Assembly: GCA_016789265.1 (NCBI GenBank)
Contig: JAEUQK010000012.1
Span: forward strand, 1-64,000
Reading direction: 5' to 3'
Length of the DNA: 64,000 bases
From: Blastocatellia bacterium
GTDB lineage: Bacteria > Acidobacteriota > Blastocatellia > Pyrinomonadales > Pyrinomonadaceae
The stretch's first letter is position 1, and every line of letters begins with the position of its first letter. Shown here piece after piece: positions 44,362-53,226 of this stretch. A program made the position numbers and the translations under genes. Below the pieces are notes generated by a model. The model was not told the origin of the DNA and did no database searches. It saw only the letters and a program-made list of their open reading frames with translations.

Positions 44362-44979
44362 CTATTTGTTTCCCTGAGCTTGTTTGCGAAGTGCGTCTTT
44401 GGCAAGTTCGTTTGCCTCGCTGCTGTAATCACGCGCCTTTTCCATTAGTTCCCGGTACTTGTCACTCCGTTCCTCGAACTCGGTCTTGACCTTCGCTCGA
44501 AGCTGATCATTCTTCGGGTCGTAATTGTCGCGAAGAGCACGGGCGGCCTGGCGGTATTGTTCGAACGCCTCGACCTGTTTTGAAAGAGCGGATTCTTTAA
44601 GTCGGAGATATTCTTTGTAGTCGGCGTTGACGTTCATGTCCTGCGCGCGTTGGATCTTGTCGATCGCGGCTTTGGCAAAATCCATTCCGTCGTTTATCAG
44701 ATAGACCACATCGTCAGAGATCTTTCTGACCTGTTCGGCGTCGTTTGCTTCGAGTGCTTTCTTGAGCTGTTCTCGTTTACCCGGCTTCTCGTCGTCACCC
44801 TCGTTTTCTGCGTATAGCTTTTTGATCTTTGTAAGATCTTGATTCGCTTCCTGCACGAGTTTCGCTGCGTCCGCGGTTTCGTCTTTTGGGCCAAATAAAC
44901 CTCCGCTCTTACAAGAAAGCGAGGCCGCGGCAGTGATCGCAATTGTGCCTATCAAAATTGTCCGGACGAAATACGGCAT
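44362..44979 (-). CDS. Coiled-coil lipoprotein
   Basis: The 205-residue product has a signal peptide with lipobox ASLSC and then an almost wholly helical, highly charged region (residues ~35-205). No catalytic motif is seen. It is the last gene of the minus-strand run that begins with speD, 45 bases after the preceding stop, and may be part of that operon. Confidence 0.75.
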   Translation of the reverse strand: MPYFVRTILIGTIAITAAASLSCKSGGLFGPKDETADAAKLVQEANQDLTKIKKLYAENEGDDEKPGKREQLKKALEANDAEQVRKISDDVVYLINDGMDFAKAAIDKIQRAQDMNVNADYKEYLRLKESALSKQVEAFEQYRQAARALRDNYDPKNDQLRAKVKTEFEERSDKYRELMEKARDYSSEANELAKDALRKQAQGNK

Positions 44980-45024
44980 TCAAAAGGTAATTTAATCACG
45001 GATCGACGCGTGATGCATTTGTTT

Positions 45025-46077
45025 TTACGTTATACGAAGGTCTGAGTTTCCACGGCGACGCCAAATGAAACCATCAAGGATGTAATGGGTCAATTGGGGA
45101 ACAGCCAGGAGCGGAACAAGCCAGACCTTCCAACCTGTCCAATTCCAATCGCCGCCGAATAGCCATTGTTTTTCATGCCAGACGCCGCGGTTCCAAAACA
45201 GCTCTTCAATGTAGGCAAACGCCCAAAGCGTAGCGAGGAAAATGATCCAGTGCTGGGAAAGCGTCCGATAAGTCGGCCCGGCCGAGTCACGCCGCATCTG
45301 AGTGTAGATCCATATCAAGGCAAAGTATGGCACGCCGTGAATGATCACGTTCGTCACGGTGAAAGCATAATCGGAATTGAAATAGACGATACCTACATAC
45401 CAGCAAATGGCCGTAGTGGCGACAACGATGTCTTTTCCTAAATTGAGAAAACCGGCCGTGAAGTAAAGATAGAACGATTTTGCGAAGTAAGCTGCCAACG
45501 CAAGAACGTAGATCGGAAATAGAACATCGTCAACAATGTCCGGCAGCAAAAAGAAATCGTTTGCGACAAACCAGTTGAAATTTCGCGGGAGCGATGTCAT
45601 CCAGAATGCCAGCGGATAAACGGTCGCAAGATAAACCGCCGCGGCGTCTATCCACCACGTCCAGGTTTCGGTCTCGCGGAGCTTTCGCCGATAGAGCGCG
45701 ACCCAGCCATACTGCTGACGTACGAAATGAAACACCGCGACGATCGCCAACGCTTTCCAGAAAACAAGTTCGCCTTCCGAATACAATGCGACGCCAACCG
45801 CATATCCGAAAACCGGCACCAGCAAATACAACCAAAATCTTCTCTTAAATTCTTCGGTATCGAAATAGACTCGAAAACTTGTGGACCAAACGTGTGCGAC
45901 GTCTATCAAAAGCACCGCCGACACCCACGTCCAGTCCGGCGATTCGTCATTGATAATTCCTAGCTGCCAGCCGATCGCAAGCAAGAGCAAAGACACCAAC
46001 GCACTTCCGAGAAACACGGACAGGTCGATATTTCTAGAAAACAACCAAAAGTCTGTTGTGTTTAGATGTGCATCCAT
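45025..46077 (-). CDS. Polytopic membrane protein of unknown family
   Basis: The 350-residue product has about nine transmembrane segments. Conserved-looking polar motifs inside or next to helices are HVWSTSFRVYFD, HFVRQQYGW, HGVPYFALIW, HWIIFLATLWAFAYIEELFW and a C-terminal THYILDGFIWRR. Several His-rich intramembrane motifs suggest a metal site or a lipid-modifying enzyme; this is inference. It follows the FAD oxidoreductase gene by 46 bases in the polyamine operon. Confidence 0.75.
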   Translation of the reverse strand: MDAHLNTTDFWLFSRNIDLSVFLGSALVSLLLLAIGWQLGIINDESPDWTWVSAVLLIDVAHVWSTSFRVYFDTEEFKRRFWLYLLVPVFGYAVGVALYSEGELVFWKALAIVAVFHFVRQQYGWVALYRRKLRETETWTWWIDAAAVYLATVYPLAFWMTSLPRNFNWFVANDFFLLPDIVDDVLFPIYVLALAAYFAKSFYLYFTAGFLNLGKDIVVATTAICWYVGIVYFNSDYAFTVTNVIIHGVPYFALIWIYTQMRRDSAGPTYRTLSQHWIIFLATLWAFAYIEELFWNRGVWHEKQWLFGGDWNWTGWKVWLVPLLAVPQLTHYILDGFIWRRRGNSDLRIT

Positions 46078-46123
46078 CGGTGATATTCAGACAGGATACG
46101 CAGGATCATTTGCGTCCCGTTCA

Positions 46124-47734
46124 TCATGTTTGACAGCGGTCTAAAACTTCGCCGGCGCTTCGCAGGCCGTGATAAAACGCCTCTTCAAACAACGCGATGC
46201 CGCTCAGATCGGTGTTTGCAAAATAAATATTCCGATATGGCTGCATTGCTTTTTGCCGTTCGTTATCCCAAATGAATCCGGGCCGCGGGCTGATCATAGC
46301 GTGTCCCCATCGCATTATATCGATGCGCGTTGTCAGATCGTAAATGTCAGGATGTGCGCGAGCAAGGTCCGTCAGGCAAACGTCCGCCAGTTCACGCCAT
46401 TCGAAATTGAAGAGCTTTGTACGGCCGTTTTCCTCGTGGCACATAGGGTAATAATAAGTCCACACCGCCGGTCCATAGTCGATGCCCTTTTGATGGGTAG
46501 CGTTCACATAACCTAAGCTCGGGCTTTCGTAGAGCACGTTGTCCCACGCAAGCGGGAAGTCTTTGGCGAAGCGGGGTTTGGGTCGATCCTTAAGATGCAG
46601 ATTTGCAACGAACCATGCGTTATGTTGAAACTCGGCAGCGGAAAATGGCGGCTTATCGCGGAATCCGCGAATGACATAGGGTGCGGTGAACATCGGCGAG
46701 GCATAGATAACCTTGTCGCTATGAAACCCGCGAAGCTCTCCATTTGCCAAGCAAACAACATCAACTCCCATTTCATTCGGCACGATCGAAACTACCATGT
46801 GCGAGCGAAGTATGTTGTTGCTCACGTTTTCCGACAAATGTTTGACGAATCGCCCATTGCCCTCTGGGAAAGTAATGAATGGCTGCGATTCTTCGCCGCT
46901 CTTTCGCACGCGCGAACAGAAATAAAACAGCCCCGCCCATGCCGAAGTCTGTCCCAGTTTCAATCCGTAATCATCGCGGCAGGCGTAGTCGCAATACCAT
47001 ATCAAGCGCTCTGATGTGAAACCATTCTGCCGAAGCCAGTCGGCAAACGAGATCTTGTCCAAAGCAGTGGCTTCCGCATCGTCAGAGCACGATGCGGAAG
47101 GAACAACAAAAGCCCGCCGGCCTTTTGCATCGCGCCAATTTACCCAGTAGTCGACCTGCTTCTGAAACTCCGCAAATTGACGCTTGTCTTCGTCGCTTTC
47201 GCCGACGTGAAGATACAAACCGTCATACCAGCGGCCCTTGTAAAAAACTCGTTCTTCCGGATCACGGCAAAGGTACTCTTCCTTGATCACGACCGAACCA
47301 TCTGAGGCTCTGCCGTTGGTCAACGACATTTCGTCGAGAAGCGAGATCAGCTCTGTATTCTCCTGAAACGGGACGGGCAAGTAATGGGCTCCCCATGGAT
47401 AACCGACCGGCTGGCCTTCGCCGGATCGCGAAGTTCCACCTGTATCTTTTTCAAGTTCCAAAAGGACGAAATCATTGAGGTTTTCTTTTCTTAGTTTCCA
47501 GGCTGCAGAAAGCCCGGCAATACCGCCGCCAATGATCGCGACTTTCACGTCTTTCCAGTTTTCCGGCGAAACCTCAAATACTCTGTTTTCACGCAGGATA
47601 TGACCGACCTCGACGCTCTGTCCGACTATCTCGCCATCCGGAAATCGCCGCGCGTTGTTTTCACGGCACGCAGCCAGAGCAAATGGTGCACCGAGAAAAG
47701 CAGTCAGGAGTTCACGTCGGGTCCAGTTATTCAC
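46124..47734 (-). CDS. Tat-exported FAD-dependent oxidoreductase (amine-oxidase-like), putative lipoprotein
   Basis: The 536-residue product starts TRRELLTAFLGAPFALAAC: a twin-arginine motif followed by a lipobox-like LAAC, so it may be a Tat-exported lipoprotein. The FAD motif VAIIGGGIAGLSAAWKL and LLELEKDTGGTSRSGEG (acidic Glu, GG) are clear. The C-terminus has IYFANTDLSGIALFEEAFYHGLRSAGEVL. Homology to flavin amine oxidases makes a polyamine or amine substrate plausible because it sits directly after spermidine-synthase-like gene, with GTG overlapping its TGA (GTGA). The substrate is not shown. Confidence 0.85.
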   Translation of the reverse strand: MNNWTRRELLTAFLGAPFALAACRENNARRFPDGEIVGQSVEVGHILRENRVFEVSPENWKDVKVAIIGGGIAGLSAAWKLRKENLNDFVLLELEKDTGGTSRSGEGQPVGYPWGAHYLPVPFQENTELISLLDEMSLTNGRASDGSVVIKEEYLCRDPEERVFYKGRWYDGLYLHVGESDEDKRQFAEFQKQVDYWVNWRDAKGRRAFVVPSASCSDDAEATALDKISFADWLRQNGFTSERLIWYCDYACRDDYGLKLGQTSAWAGLFYFCSRVRKSGEESQPFITFPEGNGRFVKHLSENVSNNILRSHMVVSIVPNEMGVDVVCLANGELRGFHSDKVIYASPMFTAPYVIRGFRDKPPFSAAEFQHNAWFVANLHLKDRPKPRFAKDFPLAWDNVLYESPSLGYVNATHQKGIDYGPAVWTYYYPMCHEENGRTKLFNFEWRELADVCLTDLARAHPDIYDLTTRIDIMRWGHAMISPRPGFIWDNERQKAMQPYRNIYFANTDLSGIALFEEAFYHGLRSAGEVLDRCQT

Positions 47735-49257
47735 TGCTCAAACCGTCTCCATTCCGTCTCGTAATACCGAACGAGCGCTTGGTTATCGAGACGATTTACT
47801 TCGATCTCGCCATCGGGCACCGTCATGTCGGATGAAAACTCGAACATCGATGCAAAGGAATTATCGTTAAGGAATTTCAATTCGATCCCGGTCGGCGGTT
47901 TGGTTGGCTGGTCGAACGGCTGCATCTTCGCAAGCGCGTAACCCCAGACGCCGAAACTGGGGACGGTGGTTTGGTAAGGCTTGACCGTAAATCCGGAAGC
48001 CTCAAGCGTTTTTATGATCGACCAGTACGATCGGCGCGCGATCAGCGGAGATGTGCATTGGATCACGACGGACGATTCGGGTTTCAGCTTATTCTTGAGC
48101 AGGTTGTAGAAACGCGTCGAATAGAGTTTGCCAAGTGCGAAGTTGTTCGGATCCGGAAAATCAACTATGGCAATGTCGAAGGGTTCCGTTTCGTTTGTAT
48201 CGAGCCATACAAATGCGTCACCGTTAGTGACCCTGACCCGCGGATCGTCGAACGAATGATGGTTTAGTTCTCCCAATGCGGGAAAGGCTTTCGAAAGCCC
48301 GGTCATCATCGGATCGAGATCGACGAGCTGGATGGACTCGACCGACTTGTATTTCAATATCTCGCGGAGCGCGAGTCCGTCACCGCCGCCTAAGACTAGA
48401 ATACGTTTCGGCTCGCCGGCGAAAGCTGCAAACGCCGGATGCACGAGTGCTTCGTGGTATCGGTATTCGTCAAACGAATTGAACTGCAGATTTCCGTTGA
48501 GAAACAGCGCGTGGCCGGTCTTGCCTTTTGTAACTACTATCCGCTGGTACGGCGAACTTTTGGCATAGACTATGTTGTCCATAAAGAGGCCGTCTTCTGC
48601 GAGTGTCGTCAGACTATCGGCTTTGATCAAGGCGATACCAAGAAGAACAACTACGACAAAGCCTTTTACTCGAAGCACGGTCAATGTTCGATTTTTGATC
48701 AGCGGTTCGAGCAGCCATGTTGCCCACAGCCCGACGCCGGCGTTGAGCATTCCGAAAAGCAGCGACGTGCGATTCAATCCCAGTTTTGGGACGAGAAAGA
48801 TCGGAAATAGCAACGACGCTACGAGAGCTCCGACGTAATCCAGTGCCAGCACACGAGAGACGAGTTCCTTGAAATCGAGCTCGTCTTTCAAGATCCGCAT
48901 CAGCAATGGAATTTCGAGACCAACCAAAGTTCCGATCACGAACACCATTGTGTATAGAACGATCCCGAAATACGAAACATATGCAAATGTCAGGAACAGA
49001 AGCGGTGCCGAAAAACCGCCGATCACAGCAACTGCGAGTTCGATATCGATAAACTTTTCGGCGACGTTCTTTTCAACGTATTTCGAAAGATAGGACCCGA
49101 CACCCATCGCAAAAAGATAGATGCCGATGATAAGCGAAAATTGTGTGATCGAATCGCCGAGAACGTAAGAGGAAAGCGTTCCGGCAAGCAGCTCATAGAT
49201 CAAGCCGCAGGTCGCGATTATGATGACGTTAAGGAATAAGAGCGGAGTGCGCTTCAT
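47731..49257 (-). CDS. Membrane-fused spermidine synthase-like aminopropyltransferase
   Basis: The 508-residue product has seven transmembrane helices (residues ~5-215, MFS-like or spermine-synthase-associated type). The spermidine-synthase domain follows, with the decarboxylated-SAM loop LVLGGGDGLALREIL (GGGDG at 290-294), Asp-rich QLVDLDP and the catalytic motif IVDFPDPNN. A Tyr/Asp-containing segment YRYHEALVHPAF matches the substrate-binding entry. It probably uses decarboxylated SAM from SpeD and works at the inner membrane. Gene order with speD supports the role. Confidence 0.9.
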   Translation of the reverse strand: MKRTPLLFLNVIIIATCGLIYELLAGTLSSYVLGDSITQFSLIIGIYLFAMGVGSYLSKYVEKNVAEKFIDIELAVAVIGGFSAPLLFLTFAYVSYFGIVLYTMVFVIGTLVGLEIPLLMRILKDELDFKELVSRVLALDYVGALVASLLFPIFLVPKLGLNRTSLLFGMLNAGVGLWATWLLEPLIKNRTLTVLRVKGFVVVVLLGIALIKADSLTTLAEDGLFMDNIVYAKSSPYQRIVVTKGKTGHALFLNGNLQFNSFDEYRYHEALVHPAFAAFAGEPKRILVLGGGDGLALREILKYKSVESIQLVDLDPMMTGLSKAFPALGELNHHSFDDPRVRVTNGDAFVWLDTNETEPFDIAIVDFPDPNNFALGKLYSTRFYNLLKNKLKPESSVVIQCTSPLIARRSYWSIIKTLEASGFTVKPYQTTVPSFGVWGYALAKMQPFDQPTKPPTGIELKFLNDNSFASMFEFSSDMTVPDGEIEVNRLDNQALVRYYETEWRRFEQ

Positions 49258-49284
49258 AAGAACGGAAAATGGATAACGGACAAC

Positions 49285-49333
49285 GGAAAATGAGAAAAGC
49301 CCTGTTCATTTTCCATTCTCCACTTTCCGTTTT
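49285..49333. repeat. Inverted-repeat cluster inside the polyamine operon
   Basis: GGAAAATGA (49285-49293) pairs with TCATTTTCC (49306-49314) around 12 bases. Two direct copies of AACGGAAAATG lie at 49261-49271 and 49282-49292, and a diverged complement CACTTTCCGTTTT follows. It fills the gap between the DUF350 stop and the spermidine synthase start, so it may attenuate or process the operon mRNA. Confidence 0.5.
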
Positions 49334-49340
49334 ACATTGA

Positions 49341-49607
49341 CTAGTTTCCCTGGATCGCCGCGGCAATTATCATCGCAACCCCGATGATCAATGCACCTAT
49401 AATGATCGCAAGGGCAATGTTCTGATCTTCTTCGATCTCTTTCTTGACAGAAAACGGGGAAACGAGAACAACGATCAAGAACGCGATCGCGAAAACAACA
49501 AGGCCGATAGCAACGAAGATCACCGTCGTGGTTAGCACGGGCAGCAGTTCCTCGAGCTTAACTATCATCCCCAGCATCGGTGATATGAAAGTCAAAAGGC
49601 TAAGCAT
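49341..49607 (-). CDS. DUF350 family membrane protein
   Basis: The 88-residue product has two to three transmembrane helices (LEELLPVLTTTVIFVAIGLVVFAIAFLIVVLVSPF; IALAIIIGALIIGVAMIIAAAIQG) and an intervening loop KKEIEEDQNIALAII typical of DUF350 (YjfL). DUF350 proteins are often encoded with polyamine, PspA-like or stress operons; the molecular function is unknown. Its ATG overlaps the stop of the 49-residue gene (TAATG). Confidence 0.85.
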   Translation of the reverse strand: MLSLLTFISPMLGMIVKLEELLPVLTTTVIFVAIGLVVFAIAFLIVVLVSPFSVKKEIEEDQNIALAIIIGALIIGVAMIIAAAIQGN

Positions 49608-49756
49608 TATTTTCCTCCACGAAATCCTGTATAGATGAACGGCACACCAAGCCGCGATTTACTTCCTGAATTAGCGAGTTCCCAGCCAAACCAGGCCGCA
49701 GCTGTATAAGCTAAAAGTACGCCGGCGGCCAAGACCGCATATATCACTTTGAACAT
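49607..49756 (-). CDS. 49-residue membrane peptide
   Basis: ATG 49756 starts a 49-residue frame, preceded by AAGGTG at a good distance and ending at a TAA that overlaps the DUF350 start (TAATG). One transmembrane helix (FKVIYAVLAAGVLLAYTAAAWFGWEL) is followed by a polar tail NSGSKSRLGVPFIYTGFRGGK. It fits exactly between two genes of the operon. Tight spacing and coupling make it very likely real. Function unknown; it may be a small subunit of the DUF350/DUF4178 complex. Confidence 0.75.
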   Translation of the reverse strand: MFKVIYAVLAAGVLLAYTAAAWFGWELANSGSKSRLGVPFIYTGFRGGK

Positions 49757-49769
49757 AGATTCACCTTAA

Positions 49770-51740
49770 CTAATCGTCACTGCTCCAATCGGAATCAGAA
49801 TCGGAATCCGAGTCAGAGGAACCGGACGAGCCGAACATACTGTCCTTCCAGCGAGACGCTTCAAAACTCCATTTTCTGATCAGCCCAAAGAACGGAACGA
49901 TCGCTAACGCGATGAACGCGCAGCAGAAATTGACGCCGCGATTCACGTTCTGTTCCACCTTTACGCCGACCGCGATCGGCTGCTGCCAGTTTTGCCAGGT
50001 GCCTTCAACGCGTAGCGTATACTTTCCGGCTGGTAACGACGACAATGTCGCATCCGTCGATTGCGAACCTTCCGTCCATGCCCCGTCGCTGTCCGTTCCG
50101 CTGTAATATTCGATCGGGACGTTGACCGACTCGACTTCCTGGCTCTGGTCGTTTATCAGATCAACATCAAGGTCGGCCCAGGCATTGCTGACGTTAGCGT
50201 TTGCGGTGATGCGTACGTTTCGGTTTCCTTTTATATCAAATGGCTGACTGAATACGGTTTGAGCTGCTTGGGCGTTCTGCATCGCAGGTAAGGTTATCTG
50301 TTCGGACATCACCGTCGATGTGATTCCCGCGATCGGGATCATGAGAACGCCGATAAACAGAAGAAGCAGCAGCGGGACAGAGCCCCAAGTGTAATAGAAC
50401 GAACCGGTGAAGGGTTGATTCGGGGCGACTCCCCAAGGCTTTGGCAGATCGGAAATTCCGAACGCCTTTTCGACCTCAGCGTTCGTCATGTACGTTCCGA
50501 GCGACCAATTGACCTCATTTTCGGTCATTTCCTGCGAAAGCATCAAAGGAGCCGCTACGTAATCGACAGCACGCACAGTCTCGCCTTGTTCTACACGCCA
50601 GTAGAATTCACCCTTGACGTATTCGACCGATGCCGGGGCGTCCTGAAATATTTTGTAGCTGTTGCCGTTATAACTGACCGACGAACCTTTTTGATAGAGC
50701 GTTGTACTCGTGACTTCGGCAGGGTTTACCGGCTCGACAAAATTCCAGTGATTGTCCGAATGCACGAGCCAGCGGAACCCGACCATCGGGTTATAAAGCA
50801 GGTATTCGTGCCAGAAATACTTGATCCCGTCGAACGTCACACTTCGAGCGACTGCTCCGATGATCTTGAATCTCACGTCGCCCATGAACGTCCCTTCGGC
50901 GCCGACCGGCAGCACAAAATCGGGCGCTGGTGACGGATTCAGCGCGTGAAGATACGAAAGATTACCCTGATTTACATCGAGAAGAGAGTTACAGTTTGGA
51001 CAGGCGACGCGTTCGGTTTTGTCGGGAGCTACCAGGTCGAGCGGGCCGCCGCAGTTCGGGCATCCCATTCCAACGGCCGACACTCTTCTGGCTTCGCGCT
51101 TTGCAGACTTGGCATCGCCGAGTCCGATCTCTTCCAGCGTGACCTGCTGGCCGACGAAGACCCACGGCGGATCCATGCTGTAATCGATGGTCGCGAAGGC
51201 GTTGTTTTTTCCGGCAAGGTCCGCGAATCGGCCTTCTTCGTTCGGCGTCAGCTGGTATGGGATCTCGCCGTCAGCCGCAACCGAAGTTGCAACACCTTTT
51301 TCCTGCACCATCAGCGGCGTCTGGCTTGGGATCTCGTTTACGAACTGACCAAGCTGCAGACCCTCGTAAGACGGCAACGAAACACCCTGAGGCAGCGGCT
51401 GAAAGAACGTTAAGTAAAAACGGCCTTGTGCCTCAGCAAGCCAACCGACCCAACCGTTGGAAAAGGTTGCGTACCACTCGTCCCAATATCCGCCAAGCTG
51501 ATGTTTCAACTGGGCACGGCCGGTAAGTTCAAATCGGTTTCCTTTAAACTCGCCTTTCAGGCCTAGCTTTAACGGCGATTCAGATTCGGCTATTTCAGCA
51601 ACCTTTCCGAGGTCGGCCAAGCCACGGTCGGTCCTGGCAAGAGCGGAACGGCAATACGGACAAACAAGTACGATCGTCGAGCCGGACTGGAATTCGACCG
51701 GACCGGCACATGAGGGACAATTTGCAGCAAGGACGGCTAT
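49770..51740 (-). CDS. DUF4178 domain membrane protein, apparent AUA start
   Basis: The in-frame coding sequence extends 40 codons upstream of the first conventional start (TTG 51620). The added residues encode a zinc ribbon CPSC..CPYC (residues ~8-32) that precedes DUF4178. No ATG, GTG, TTG or CTG lies in that stretch, and a TGA stands two codons upstream of ATA 51740. GGAGG ends six bases before the ATA, and ATAG overlaps the speD stop. Residues ~60-120 form the first DUF4178 domain, 227-250 a second ribbon CPNC..CPNC, then a second DUF4178-like part. Near the C-terminus are two transmembrane segments, a beta domain between them and a Ser/Asp-rich tail. Total 656 residues. Confidence 0.7.
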   Translation of the reverse strand: MAVLAANCPSCAGPVEFQSGSTIVLVCPYCRSALARTDRGLADLGKVAEIAESESPLKLGLKGEFKGNRFELTGRAQLKHQLGGYWDEWYATFSNGWVGWLAEAQGRFYLTFFQPLPQGVSLPSYEGLQLGQFVNEIPSQTPLMVQEKGVATSVAADGEIPYQLTPNEEGRFADLAGKNNAFATIDYSMDPPWVFVGQQVTLEEIGLGDAKSAKREARRVSAVGMGCPNCGGPLDLVAPDKTERVACPNCNSLLDVNQGNLSYLHALNPSPAPDFVLPVGAEGTFMGDVRFKIIGAVARSVTFDGIKYFWHEYLLYNPMVGFRWLVHSDNHWNFVEPVNPAEVTSTTLYQKGSSVSYNGNSYKIFQDAPASVEYVKGEFYWRVEQGETVRAVDYVAAPLMLSQEMTENEVNWSLGTYMTNAEVEKAFGISDLPKPWGVAPNQPFTGSFYYTWGSVPLLLLLFIGVLMIPIAGITSTVMSEQITLPAMQNAQAAQTVFSQPFDIKGNRNVRITANANVSNAWADLDVDLINDQSQEVESVNVPIEYYSGTDSDGAWTEGSQSTDATLSSLPAGKYTLRVEGTWQNWQQPIAVGVKVEQNVNRGVNFCCAFIALAIVPFFGLIRKWSFEASRWKDSMFGSSGSSDSDSDSDSDWSSDD

Positions 51741-52123
51741 ACGTCACCTCCCGCGGAAAATGATCGAGGTTCGGTGGTGGTCGATCCACCTCGTTCGATC
51801 TTCGTGACGTTTACGGTTGCCGCACATAATGAAGTCTTTAAACGAGAATCCCAATCCCATTCCGGCCGGGTTCGGCAGCAGTAAAGGTTAAAGGTCGCAG
51901 TGCCGTGTTCCGGATAGGTGTGACAGGCGAGATGCGATTCCGTAAGCGCGACCAAACCTGTGACGCCGCCTTCTCCGGGAAACTTATGCCAGATCGAATC
52001 GATAGCCTTTAATCCAAGATCAGTGATCACGGAATCGAAGACCGAACGGAGAATTCCTTCGTCGCGAAGCTTTTCAGCATCGCAACCCGTCGCCTCGATC
52101 AGCCATTCGGTTCCCACGATCAT
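51737..52123 (-). CDS. speD: S-adenosylmethionine decarboxylase proenzyme
   Basis: The 128-residue product is a bacterial class I AdoMet decarboxylase. It self-cleaves before Ser63 (TESHLACHTYPEHG) to make the pyruvoyl cofactor. Glu62, His68 and the conserved Cys in LYCCRTRPEWDW context (the catalytic Cys) are in place. It supplies decarboxylated SAM for the spermidine synthase in the same operon. It is the first gene of the run; a 93-base divergent region separates it from a lipoprotein gene. Confidence 0.94.
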   Translation of the reverse strand: MIVGTEWLIEATGCDAEKLRDEGILRSVFDSVITDLGLKAIDSIWHKFPGEGGVTGLVALTESHLACHTYPEHGTATFNLYCCRTRPEWDWDSRLKTSLCAATVNVTKIERGGSTTTEPRSFSAGGDV

Positions 52124-52216
52124 AAGTTCAGATCAAAAAACCTATACGAAAAACTCTGAGCTATGTTTTGAACTAATTCTGAAACTGGTACGTTAATTCT
52201 TGGGACTCTTTGTGTT

Positions 52217-53173
52217 ATGCCGAGAAAGAATATAACCAAATTTGCGGCATTTGTCATATTCACGAGCGTTGGCGTCAGCCAACTGGGCTGCGGCTTATCA
52301 TCGTCAGGCGGTTCGGCAAACGCAATTCCCGAAAGCGAGCAAGCGAAGTTCGAAAAGCCAACCGTCGTCGGCAATCTGGAGTCAGACGAGATCACTGAGA
52401 GCAGCGGTCTCGCTGCGTCGAAATGCCAGACGGATGTTATCTGGACACATAACGATTCCGGTGACGGGCCCTACATCTTTGCGATAAACGAAAAGGGAGA
52501 AGATCTCGGCACATGGAGAGTTGCAGGTGCAACAAACAAAGACTGGGAAGATATCTCCGAGCGCAGAGAACCGGACGGCAAGTGTTATGTGTATATCGGC
52601 GAGATAGGGAACAACAAACTCGAACGTGAAGAATTGGCGGTCTATAAAGTATTAGAACCGACGGTTAATGACCAAACAAAGAACTCCACGCGCAATGAAC
52701 CCCTCGAGACAGAGCCCGCATTTGTATTGAGGTTCAAATACCCGGATTCGCGTCAAAACGCCGAGACGCTGTTGGTCCATCCTTTAACGGGCGAGATCTA
52801 TGTCCTCTCAAAATCACAGAAAGTACCATCCACGGTATTTAAGTTACAGCCGGAATTTAACGGACCGGTTCAAACTGCCTCGATCATAGCGAAGATAACC
52901 GTACCTGCCGTCCCAAATGGCCTTATTACCGGAGGCGACATTTCCGGCGATGGAAAACATGTCGTTATCTGCGATTATTTTGCCGGCTATGAGCTTACGC
53001 TGCCGAGCCACGCGGCAGGCTTCGACGAGATTTGGAATCAAAAACCGCTTAGATTTGATCTGGGCAGGCGAGAGGTCGGTGAGACGGTAGCCTATTCAAC
53101 TGACGGCGACCAGGTCTTCGCGACAAGTGAGGACAGAAATGCTCCGATCTATCGAGTGAATAGGTCCAAATAA
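52217..53173 (+). CDS. Lipoprotein, putative beta-propeller
   Basis: The 318-residue product has a lipobox SQLGC at the end of a signal peptide. The mature part begins ESSGLAASKCQTDVIWTHNDSGDGPYIFAINEKGEDLG, then RVAGATNKDWEDISERREPDGKCYVYIGEIGNNK and SGDGKHVVICDYFAGYELTLPSHA. These read as repeating beta-blades related to esterase-like/NHL-type propellers. It is not a recognised enzyme. It is divergent from speD, so it could be regulated together with the polyamine operon. Confidence 0.7.
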   Translation: MPRKNITKFAAFVIFTSVGVSQLGCGLSSSGGSANAIPESEQAKFEKPTVVGNLESDEITESSGLAASKCQTDVIWTHNDSGDGPYIFAINEKGEDLGTWRVAGATNKDWEDISERREPDGKCYVYIGEIGNNKLEREELAVYKVLEPTVNDQTKNSTRNEPLETEPAFVLRFKYPDSRQNAETLLVHPLTGEIYVLSKSQKVPSTVFKLQPEFNGPVQTASIIAKITVPAVPNGLITGGDISGDGKHVVICDYFAGYELTLPSHAAGFDEIWNQKPLRFDLGRREVGETVAYSTDGDQVFATSEDRNAPIYRVNRSK

Positions 53174-53178
53174 AAAGA

Positions 53179-53202
53179 CCCGGTGAAAGTTCCTTCACCG
53201 GG
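53179..53202. terminator. Bidirectional terminator between lipoprotein and GWxTD genes
   Basis: CCCGGTGAA and TTCACCGGG form a perfect nine-base stem around AGTTCC. Minus-strand transcripts continue into CTTTTTATTT; plus-strand flank is weaker. Confidence 0.8.
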
Positions 53203-53226
53203 CCTATGTCAACTGATCTGTTCAGA

